DNA from: Brachypterus glaber
Taxonomy: Eukaryota > Arthropoda > Insecta > Coleoptera > Kateretidae
Reading direction: 5' to 3'
Length of the DNA stretch: 64,000 bases
Assembly (NCBI GenBank): GCA_958510825.1
Contig: OY294044.1
Span: 81,204,895-81,268,894, forward strand
Made by a program: the position numbers and the translations under genes. Each line of letters begins with the position of its first letter. Position 1 is the first letter of the stretch. Positions 56,011 through 64,000 of the stretch are shown here, one piece after another. Under the pieces are notes generated by a model. It did no database searches, had not been told where the DNA came from, and worked only from the letters and a program-made list of their open reading frames with translations.

Positions 56011-56810
56011 TACTTACGAACAAACTAAGCAAAATTAAAAAAATATTTGTATATAAATGTTTGTTCAGAATTTTATAGTCTACAAATTAAGTCCTAAAAA
56101 ATTTATACAAATTTGATAGTTTTACCACATGAGCAGTTAAGTAAACTCTGCACTTTAATTTTCAGGTTTTTATTTTATTTGACGTACGTACTTACTGTCA
56201 CAGCTCCTTTGTAATTGGATTTTTGAATTCAAAAATGGGAGGGAGGTGCTGGAATTTTTCTAAGGTCTGATTCGGATTTTTCGAATTAGTAAGAAAAACT
56301 TACTTTCAAATTAGATCAAAAATAGAAGTTGACATTTGTTGCCTAGCGTAGGCTAATCTAGGGCTCTGTAGGCGTTCACCAGCGGAGACCAATACATGTG
56401 AATTGAGTCCCTAGCGTGTATATATACACTATACTTAAATTAATTACATTTGGACAGTGTTAGAACTATATTCGGCCGCAGTGTACATTAATCATGTGCA
56501 GCTTCGATTGTGCTATCTATTTCTGTGATTTTAGCTAAACAATAGTTAATAATATAGTTCCAATGTCTACGTAATTTGCATTTAAAGCTCCATAGCGCTC
56601 GTTGTAAAGTTATAAACAGTACTTAGTAGGCACAGTGTTCCACATGTGCACAGCAATAGCACGACTCAACAAAAAATTTTTTGTTCTTTGTCCTAAAGCT
56701 TATATTATGATTTTTCGGTTCATTATGCACAAAAACGAAAAGAAAATAACTTCTTTTGGTTTAAAGTTTGCTTTTGTGATAGTTGTGGTAATAATACTCA
56801 TTTTCGTATT
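56011..56810. other. No gene called
   Basis: Moderate composition (for example ATATTCGGCCGCAGTGTACA near 56470). A 68-codon frame ends in a hydrophobic stretch and the SINE tail and is not credible. This could be older host sequence. Confidence 0.3.
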
Positions 56811-56823
56811 TTTTTATAAATTT

Positions 56824-57106
56824 GTTTGTTTGTTTGTTTAATCATTTAACGTCGTTTTTCGCTGCTATGGCCTAATTGACGGGACCGCCATCTTTACGTG
56901 CCCTCCGAAGCACGGTCCTCAACAGAACTCGCATCCACCCTGAAATGTGTTTACAGTTTTACCTGCAACCCACATTACAGTTAGTCATCGTAGTTCCATC
57001 TACCGACTTTTTACACCACTATACATCCATGCTCTATGTGGGGCTTGAACCCACAATCTCAGTGTTCGCAGCCGGACGCACTACCAACTGCGCCACCGAG
57101 ATCGGC
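56824..57106 (-). mobile_element. Complete tRNA-derived SINE (family 1) with 13-bp target duplication
   Basis: On the minus strand it begins GCCGATCTCGGTGGCGCAG (A box TGGCGCAGTTGG, 57084-57105 region). It has a B box GGGTTCAAGCCCC (about 57040-57052), a body with GTGCTTCGGAGGGCACGT and ends in AAAC repeats. TTTTTATAAATTT flanks it on both sides (56811-56823 and 57107-57119). Intact boxes would allow Pol III transcription. Mobilisation needs a partner LINE, unidentified here. The 79-codon plus frame over it (56876-57115) is antisense to the SINE and not a gene. It is not a tRNA gene: no acceptor or anticodon cloverleaf closes. Confidence 0.85.
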
Positions 57107-57249
57107 TTTTTATAAATTTCAATTAGTTTAAATCATTCAAAAATGCCGCAAGATTCGAGTGGAGTTTTTACGTTTACGCAGTGCCTCCAGATGGCACTCA
57201 AGTGATAAACAACGATCAGGTGTTTTGTACATGTCAAGAAAACGTTAAA

Positions 57250-57614
57250 ATGGCATTGCGAAAGTTTAAATATGATGCTGATGCATTTTGCTACGTATGT
57301 GGTCAATTTATTAAAGTTCGAGACATGAAATATGAACTAAAAACATCTCACGTTCTCTGTGAAGCCTACGAAGCATATTTTGACTGTCCTGTTCAGAATT
57401 AAGACAAGCCATGGGCTCCAAATGTTGCTTGTAGTTATTGTAAAAGATGTTTGGAAGGTGAGCAATTTTTAATTAAGCAGTGAATCAAATGTAATGGACA
57501 TATTAACGCTATGAAGTATTGGCCAATGAAAACATGATGGGAGACTATATCTGGGGTTTATTGAGAGAAAGTACTTATGAACATAAAAGAAAGAGTAAGA
57601 GTGTACACTTTTAA
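57250..57614 (+). pseudogene. Decayed copy of a multicopy arthropod protein with a Cys-rich N-terminus
   Basis: From ATG 57250 the frame reads MALRKFKYDADAFCYVCGQF, then a CEAYEAYFDCP segment, then after an in-frame TAA (57400-57402) DKPWAPNVACSYCKRCLEG. This FCYVCG...AYFDCP...DKPWAP..C..C order matches the N-terminus of an uncharacterised protein family present in many copies in arthropod and other invertebrate genomes. The family has CAA (Gln) where the TAA is, so a nonsense change is likely. Immediately downstream, in a shifted frame, residues NENMMGDYIWGLLRES and YEHKRKSKSVHF, stop at 57612-57614, match the C-terminus of the same family. The several-hundred-residue middle is deleted. Family recognition is from memory and should be checked by search. 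Function unknown. Confidence 0.55.
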
Positions 57615-58010
57615 AGTATTTTCTACTTTTTTGTAAGTTATTTTGATAGTAAAACTTAATAAAAATGATAAACAAATTTATTTCGCTGGTTCTATCTTAC
57701 AATAAAAAATAATACCACAGATTTTGAAAAATATCGTTCAATCGGTATTCTAAATACAAAAGCAAACTTTTTTATGCCATATAATTTTTTTTCGTGTAAT
57801 AACGACCTAAACTATCGAAATTTTATACTTTAGAGTCAAATTTTGTGTTGACCCGTGTAGTTAGATAATTAAAACTGATGAAGAAAATGGAAGATACTTG
57901 TAAAGAAAGGTCTGGCCATTTCAGAATCACTTACAGTGAGATAATGCTTAAAATTTAAAAATTTAACTTTGTTAAAGTATATTTAATTGGAGGTCAAATT
58001 TTCGATATTT
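57615..58010. other. No recognised feature
   Basis: AT-rich. Nothing assigned. Confidence 0.3.
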
Positions 58011-58667
58011 GAAGAGTGCAACTAACATAAGGGCCTGACCTTCATTTTTTTCGAAATACGGTTTTTGCTTGAAACGGGTACTACTTAACGTACTTTATCG
58101 CTCTAGTTAATAAAAGTTCCTTATATATTACTAGAAGTGGCAAAAAATGCATTGTAAAATAAGGTTGGGGTGCAAATTTTAATCATTTGTTTTTTTTGCC
58201 CCACCCAAATATTTACCGTTAACTATTCTTATTTAAAAAAGGTTATGGACCTATTTAAAACTAGTAAAGACAAGATTTTATAAAAAAACAATCTTATAAT
58301 AATAGTGTGGCTAAGGCTTTTTTTATTAATTTACTTTTTTTGCCCCACCCAAATATTTACCGTTAACTATTCTTGATTAAAAAGGGATTATAAATCTATT
58401 TAGGACTAGCTAAGAGAAGGTTTTATGCAAAAATAACCTTATAAGAAATGTGTGAGTTAGGCCCTTTTAATAATTAAGGTATTTTTTAGGCCCTTATTTC
58501 AAGTTTTGGTTGTAGACATCTACATACAACGATGTAAACAATCAGACACTATTAAAATATAATTAGAATTAAGTATAAATATCATTGGAAAAAAATTAAT
58601 CACATTTTTGCTTCTTCTGTAAATTAATAATTTTGTAGGTTAGGCCCTTATTTTAGTTGCACTCTTC
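58011..58667. mobile_element. Element with 30-bp TIRs and two internal direct units
   Basis: GAAGAGTGCAACTAACATAA plus GGGCCTGACC at the left pairs with GGTTAGGCCCTTATTTTAGT plus TGCACTCTTC at the right. Inside, a unit of about 144 bp occurs twice (about 58192-58335 and 58336-58475), each with TTTTTTGCCCCACCCAAATA and TTACCGTTAACTATTCTT. No coding frame. Confidence 0.65.
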
Positions 58668-59360
58668 ATTTGTCAATTTTTTGTAGCTCTGTCTAGCGCT
58701 GCTATGTAGTAAATTTTTATTAGGGTTAATTTTAGAGCTTTATGAAATGATTAAAGTAATAAAAATATATTATTTAAGTGCAGGGATGGATCCAAAACTC
58801 GGAGAGGGTGATAAATAAGAGACGCCTTAATTTCTGATCATTTATTAAAATAAATGCGATGCATTTCGGTTTTTAAAAAACCATCTTCGGGCATATAACA
58901 TCTATAAAAAGTATAAAAGAAGCTTAAATAATAAGAAAAACTACAAAAAAAAAAATATATAAAAAGTGGAAAATTTGTGAAAATTGAGCTTACCTATCTA
59001 AAAGGGTTTAAACCCAAAACAAATAAACACCAGTACAAAAAGATGATTTAAATGTAATCATCTTATTAATAATAACCATTAATTTAAATAAAAATAACAC
59101 AATACGGGAAAACAAACGTTACATTAATATTTTGAGGTTATATGTTAAGCGTTGTTTACAGTAAGACGTGTCGGTAAAATAACAAATTATAGCGTTAAGC
59201 GCTATTTACAGTAGGGCGTAAAACCAACATGACGGTAAAATAATAAAAGTATAGAAAAATTAAAAGGAAGAAAATAAAGGATAAGTAAATAAAATAAAGT
59301 AAAATAACCTACATAAACGAAATAATAGATAAAATAATAATTTTTTTTTTTTTTTTTTTT

Positions 59361-59603
59361 TTAATCAATTAATATCGCAGTTAGCTGATTTTTGAAATAT
59401 GGTTGCACTGTATTTAAACTGACATAATCTGGATTAGTGGAAAGTTTATATATTTCCAAGTTTTCTAGAAAATTCATAAAAAAACCTTTGTTGCAAATGT
59501 AAAGTAATTCAACATTAACATTTTGATCAAAAATGTGATTGCGCATGCGCAAGTGTTTGTTTATGAATTTTCTAGAAAACTTGGAAATATATAAACTTTC
59601 CAC
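59361..59603 (-). pseudogene. PLE endonuclease C-terminal remnant (left arm plus centre)
   Basis: An 80-residue frame: FINKHLRMRNHIFD, then NVELLYICNKGFFMNFLENL, then EIYKLSTNP and a LNTVQPYF...LTAILI end. The string NVELL...KG..MN.LE.LEIYK, with a late LN and a hydrophobic end, is how Penelope-type GIY-YIG proteins finish, after the GIY-YIG core. The core itself and the reverse transcriptase are missing, so no activity is expected. Assignment rests on recognition of this end pattern. Confidence 0.55.
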
Positions 59604-59679
59604 TAATCCAGATTATGTCAGTTTAAATACAGTGCAACCATATTTCAAAAATCAGCTAACTGCGATATTAATTGATTAA
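59563..59679 (+). pseudogene. Same PLE C-terminus on the opposite strand (right arm)
   Basis: The plus-strand frame from ATG 59563 to TAA 59677-59679 gives the same last 38 residues as the minus-strand frame, because the arms are inverted copies. The preceding residues are not shared: they lie in the unique centre. Confidence 0.6.
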
Positions 59680-60143
59680 AAAAAAAAAAAAAAAAATTAT
59701 TATTTTATCTATTATTTCGTTTATGTAGGTTATTTTACTTTATTTTATTTACTTATCCTTTATTTTCTTCCTTTTAATTTTTCTATACTTTTATTATTTT
59801 ACCGTCATGTTGGTTTTACGCCCTACTGTAAATAGCGCTTAACGCTATAATTTGTTATTTTACCGACACGTCTTACTGTAAACAACGCTTAACATATAAC
59901 CTCAAAATATTAATGTAACGTTTGTTTTCCCGTATTGTGTTATTTTTATTTAAATTAATGGTTATTATTAATAAGATGATTACATTTAAATCATCTTTTT
60001 GTACTGGTGTTTATTTGTTTTGGGTTTAAACCCTTTTAGATAGGTAAGCTCAATTTTCACAAATTTTCCACTTTTTATATATTTTTTTTTGTAGTTTTTC
60101 TTATTATTTAAGCTTCTTTTATACTTTTTATAGATGTTATATG

Positions 60144-60172
60144 CCCGAAGATGGTTTTTTAAAAACCGAAAT
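60144..60172 (+). other. Hammerhead-like motif in PLE arm
   Basis: CCCGAAGA, one unpaired T, GGTTTTT with AAAAACC as stem II, then GAAATGC. It resembles the hammerhead core but has CCGA in place of CUGA, so catalysis is doubtful. The mirror copy is on the minus strand near 58864-58892. Confidence 0.4.
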
Positions 60173-60417
60173 GCATCGCATTTATTTTAATAAATGATCA
60201 GAAATTAAGGCGTCTCTTATTTATTACAATGACTATTTCTGAGACGAGAAAATTTACAAACTTTCGGAGAGGGTGATTTCCCAAAATAATTCTTAGATTT
60301 AAGTAAAAATTATATAATCTACCCAGGGCTAGATATAGTGACTCCAATTTAACAAACAGCCGGCTGGCCTCTAATTGACAGATTACACTTTTCAACAAAG
60401 ATAAATATTATGGAACT

Positions 60418-60651
60418 TTCACTTTCGGGTTTAGACCGTGTTAATGGATTTTCACTTTCCGACGTTTCGTCTCTTACTACTAGAGACATCTTCAGGGATT
60501 AATCTGAAACTGTTTCAGATTAATCCCTGAAGATGTCTCTAGTAGTAAGAGACGAAACGTCGGAAAGTGAAAATCCATTAACACGGTCTAAACCCGAAAG
60601 TGAAAGTTCTTTATATCTTAATGGCCGTGAAAGCTTAAAATCTAAAAAAGT
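60418..60651. mobile_element. Short PLE-like palindrome with 16-bp target duplication
   Basis: 60413-60609 is a perfect 197-bp palindrome centred on 60511, followed by a unique tail of about 42 bp. TAAATATTATGGAACT is present before (60402-60417) and after (60652-60667). Architecture (arms, tail, 14-16 bp duplication) equals the larger PLE 150 bp upstream, but the arm sequence is a different family. It holds a CTGAAGA...GAAAC motif on each strand and no coding frame. Confidence 0.7.
60527..60562 (+). other. Hammerhead-ribozyme-like motif
   Basis: CTGAAGA, one unpaired T, GTCTC/GAGAC as a 5-bp stem II with a 9-nt loop, GAAAC, then GTC and GG able to pair with the CC before CTGA. All conserved core positions fit CUGANGA...GAAA...GUH. 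Stem III is minimal. The mirror motif is at 60460-60495 on the minus strand. Confidence 0.55.
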
Positions 60652-60915
60652 TAAATATTATGGAACTAACCAGAAAGCCTAAATCGCTTTTACAACTTAT
60701 AAAAATGTGATTTTCTCCGTAATGCAAACAAATAACTCAATTTTATAAACGGATTTAAAATCTAAGTTAAAAAGAGGATATAAATCAACTGGAAGATGCG
60801 CGATTGATTTAATTTTGGTTCCTGTTAAAGGAATGTTAACAAAATAGAATCTCTCGGATTTCACTGATTTCTGATTTTACCTACATAGACATGATAATTC
60901 CGGTTAGAACGACTA

Positions 60916-61811
60916 TAGTCCAGTCAAATAATAAATGTAAATTGCAATAAATGTACACTGGCTGATACTACTAAGGGTAGTAGTGAATAGTAGCAGAACA
61001 CTCCTGTTAATTTTTCACCTGGTGATTTTCCTAAGGGGTGTTTGCTATCTTAAATTTTAGGGGTGGGTTGCTTAATAAGCATCTGATAAAAATACATATA
61101 ACCAATTTTGTTAAGGAGGAAATTTCCAACAATTTTTGTTTGAATCATTTTTTTTAATATATTAACAACAATCGAGTTAATTTAAAAATAGTCATGTGGG
61201 AGGTGAAATTGTTTTTTCCATTTTTAAGCCAAATTATTCATCGGACGATAAAATTGGTTATGAGCAAACTTGTAGCTCTTGAAATTCTCTATAAGTTTTA
61301 TATAGTATAAATTTTTATTGTACTTTGGTGCGGTTACAGAAAGCGCAACTCGCTTTTACCGCCCACTGTAATCGTTAAAAAATACTTATGAAAATGCATA
61401 ATATGTATATAAAACTTATAGAGAATATAGTGATACAAGTTTACTCATAACCACTTTTATCCTCCGACGAATAATTTTGCTGAAAAATCGAAGAAACCAA
61501 TTTCACCCCCAACGTGGCCATTTTTAAACATTTATAAGTCGATTGTTATTAATACAATAAAAATTATCCAAACAAAAATTGGAAATTTTCTCCTTAACCA
61601 AATTGGTTATATAGATGTTTATCATAAGATGCATATTTACGAGATAACCGCACTCACCCCTAAAATTTAAGAGAGCGGATATGCCTTAAGCAAATCACCC
61701 GGTGAAAACTAACAGGAGGGTTCTGTTATCACCCACTACTACCCTTTAATATATCAGCGCGTGTACATTTATTGCAATTTGACATAGGAGTTTTTCGTTA
61801 TTTGACTGGAC
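60916..61811. mobile_element. Foldback, TAGTCCAGT family, best full-length copy
   Basis: The left end TAGTCCAGTCAAATAA and the right end TTATTTGACTGGACTA are exact inverses; TA is at both tips, consistent with a TA target. The arms pair over most of the 896 bp, including AATTGCAATAAATGTACAC, GGGGTGAGTGC/GGGGTGGGTTG and AATTTTGTTAAGGAG-type segments. This copy defines the family that includes 2470, 34871 and 49101. No transposase frame. Confidence 0.8.
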
Positions 61812-63925
61812 TACTAATAACTTTGTCTTTTTTTCAAAATGCAGCTTATTCTTTTAAATTTTAACCGAGCCTTGGGCACAACCAATTTTTTCCTGCTGGC
61901 AAAAGTTGGTTATTTATATTAAAATTTCGAAGTCTTTTTTTATTACATTGACTAACATACTTTTAAAAAAAGCGCCGCATATTAAAAAACACGTTTGAGT
62001 GTTAAACTTTGCCTAAAGCTGTATCTTTTGATCATGCTTAATAATAAAATTAGCGATATATACAAGGTGATTGATTACATTAACTCCGCTAAACTGAATT
62101 AAATAACTTTATGTCTTTCTGATTATATTTGCATTTTGATATTGTCAAGATAAATATAATTATAATGGAAAATATGACTAACTTGCTTCAAGGTACTAAC
62201 TACATACCGGGATTTTAGGATTCATGAGTCCCATTCTCTTTTAATCTGGTAATAAAAAACTCCGATATTAGCGGGCCACTACTTTAGTAGTTCTTATCAT
62301 AAATACATACTTGATATACTAGATTTTTAAACGCCTTGAAAATGCTGCGTAAGTGTAGGTTACTCGCCAAAGCTAAACTTCATAGTAGTCATGTAATAGC
62401 GCGGTGGTCCCAATTATAGCCAAAAATATTAATTATCTAAGTCATTAATTTAGAACCACACACTATTATTTGGAGGCGTATCAAATGCAAATAGCTGTAT
62501 AGTTGCTATTTGGGTAGCGTGCCACCAGTAATAATATTACATAATATTATCACAATATCATATATCATATGATTACAAATGTTAATATAAGAATCTAATT
62601 ACTACTTAATACTTATCTGACTTTCTTAGATGTTTCTTCGATGTCTTCATATATCACTAACTTTATATAGAAATGCGAAAGGTAAAAAACTTCAAATATA
62701 TTTTAAATTAATTAAAATATATCTTGCCAATAAAACAAAAGGATTAAACAACAATTAAAAGAATTTAATGAAAGAAAATTGAAACAACAAAATATTTTAA
62801 TTTGAAAGTTAAGTTAAGCTTAACATAGTATCTTTACCCTTCAGATATTTCTATACTCGCGGATTCAAATTTTCACATATTACGTTAATTCTAAAATTCC
62901 CCTAAGACCCAACTTTACTTGACGACTACATATTTCCGAATCCCATTTTTGACCATAACTAAACACAGGCAAAACGTCCCTTCCCAAAGATGCCGAATCG
63001 GCATTGCCGATATACCAGTCATAAAACTATTAATGTAAATATCTGAGGAGTTTTCGATCAAAATAAACTGAATTACTTTAAATTACTGAAAATGAATTTA
63101 AATTTAATTAAGCGAAATTATTAAAAAAACTACTTCTACATATTGATTGATATTGATTTTCATAACATTGCTTCGAAGTAGAAAAAACCATTTTTACAAA
63201 CAATCCCTAACTATTGCCAGTATCTAAAACAACATCATTAAAGATATTCCCATATTTATTAATTAAGAAAACCGAATGAACCAATTAATTAGTCTAATAA
63301 AAATGTACACCCTTTTTATATAAACGTAAAATCTAAGAGTACCAAATATAAGATAAACATCTGCAAAAGCAAACTTCCTGTTTAGAACAATAAGTTTATC
63401 ACTTAGAATAATAATAAAATAAAAATACTCAATATATAGAGGGTGACCACTCTGTTACAGTCACATGTTGTTCTCGCACATTTCAATGAATTAGAAATCT
63501 AGGATGTCACTGAGTACTACTAAGAGCCGTAGCAAGGGGGAGAAAGTAAATTTTAACTTCTTAACGGAGTTCGGTAGAAGATGCATTAAAACGTTCGGTT
63601 ACATGCCCAATCTGTATTTTTTTTGCCATACTTAAGTTTTTTCCCTCCTATAGAGTCGCTCTAAAAATATTAAAAGCTTATTGCAAAAAAGTTCTTAAAA
63701 ATACAAAAGAGTCAGTGGTAAGTTTAGTTTGACAAATCAAACTAAAACCCGAGTTGTTTTCAGAAAAAAAAATGTGGAAATATAAGTTATTTTTTTTACT
63801 TTTTACATCGGCACTAACCTAGTTGGGATCTGATGAAGCTAATAACCGTCGATGGTGATACAATACATTATACAACATAAGTTTGTGTCTTCAATACCAA
63901 CCCAAAAAAATCCCTAAAAATATTA
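61812..63925. other. No recognised gene in 2.1 kb
   Basis: AT-rich DNA not repeated elsewhere in the window and without long frames. It is one of the few stretches that may be non-repetitive host sequence. No promoter, exon or RNA could be supported. Confidence 0.35.
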
Positions 63926-64000
63926 TACAGTGTTATTCAGAAATAGAGTCATTAATTCTAAGGGGTGATTCTTTAAAGGAAAATATAAAAAAAGTTACTA
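63926..64000. mobile_element. Left arm of a GGGAGCTACG-family foldback, cut by window end
   Basis: TACAGTGTTATTCAG, GGGGTGATTCTTTAAAG and AAAAAAAGTTACTA parallel the start of 47394 (TACAGCCTG, AGGTGATTCTACAT, AAAAAAAGTTTCTATA). The rest lies outside the window. Confidence 0.5.

Larger units (their letters stand above)
58813..60263. mobile_element. Penelope-like element as an inverted dimer, 14-bp target duplication
   Basis: TCGGAGAGGGTGAT occurs immediately before (58799-58812) and after (60264-60277). The insert is a near-perfect palindrome: arms 58811-59480 and 59561-60224 differ mainly in one homopolymer (22 T against 19 A). They surround a unique centre of about 80 bp, and a unique 39-bp tail (60225-60263) follows the right arm. 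Each arm encodes the last 38 residues of a protein ending like a PLE endonuclease, and each carries a hammerhead-like motif. Inverted terminal copies with a short tail extension are an established PLE structure. The reverse transcriptase is absent, so the insertion is 5'-truncated and inactive. Confidence 0.75.

Noticed and set aside
56876..57115. 79-codon frame and a possible tRNA gene
   Set aside because: The frame is antisense to a SINE. The tRNA-like part has A and B boxes but does not fold into a full cloverleaf, and the body, AAAC tail and target duplication show a SINE.
57440..57475. Intron in the pseudogene (AAG/GTGAGC ... AAG/CAG)
   Set aside because: Only about 30 bp, the downstream part is the far C-terminus in another frame, and deletion explains it better.
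63836..63880. Fourth hammerhead-like motif starting CTGATGAAGC
   Set aside because: No GAAA follows a pairing stem; only the CTGATGA word matches.

Overview
This window looks like a gene-poor, AT-rich, repeat-dominated piece of an arthropod genome, most likely an insect. The evidence is CR1/Jockey-like and R4/Dong-like non-LTR retrotransposons, Penelope-like elements (PLEs), tRNA-derived SINEs, TTAA-flanked piggyBac-like MITEs and very many long inverted-repeat (foldback) DNA elements. I found no host gene exon, rRNA or authentic tRNA gene that I can defend. Most open reading frames are chance frames inside repeats. The species cannot be fixed from the sequence. Layout: 0-6.7 kb holds foldback elements and dispersed repeats. 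6.7-8.8 kb holds an R4/Dong-like retrotransposon C-terminus (minus strand) lying between two TAA arrays, with a PLE-like foldback inserted beside it. 9-14.5 kb holds a small MITE and a 1.35 kb foldback. 14.5-17.1 kb is a CR1/Jockey-like LINE with the end of an endonuclease and a reverse transcriptase, cut by a 200-N assembly gap. 17.3-26 kb carries a piggyBac-like MITE, a duplicated 0.9 kb segment, a Mutator-like foldback with a 9-bp target duplication, a CATTGG-rich long-TIR element and an hAT-like element with an 8-bp target duplication. 26-38 kb has a 975-bp TTAA element with three 18-bp near-palindromes, two long foldbacks of one family, a LINE 3' remnant fused to a SINE, and more foldbacks. 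38-53 kb has a rearranged copy of the 19-20 kb duplication with a 58-bp templated insertion, further TTAA elements, a 1.4 kb element reiterating GGAGATACGAGG, satellite-like arrays and a TA-inserted CACTG element whose empty site is visible at the start of the window. 53-64 kb has a complete SINE with a 13-bp target duplication, a decayed gene of a multicopy arthropod protein family, and two PLE insertions built as palindrome plus about 40-bp tail, each with a 14-16 bp target duplication. The larger PLE carries the C-terminal end of an endonuclease reading frame in both arms. The main biological theme is transposable-element biology: repeated generation of inverted-repeat DNA, nested insertions with readable target sites, and hammerhead-ribozyme-like motifs in three separate PLE insertions. 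Nothing here works as an operon or pathway. The coding remnants are retrotransposon or multicopy-family fragments and are probably inactive.
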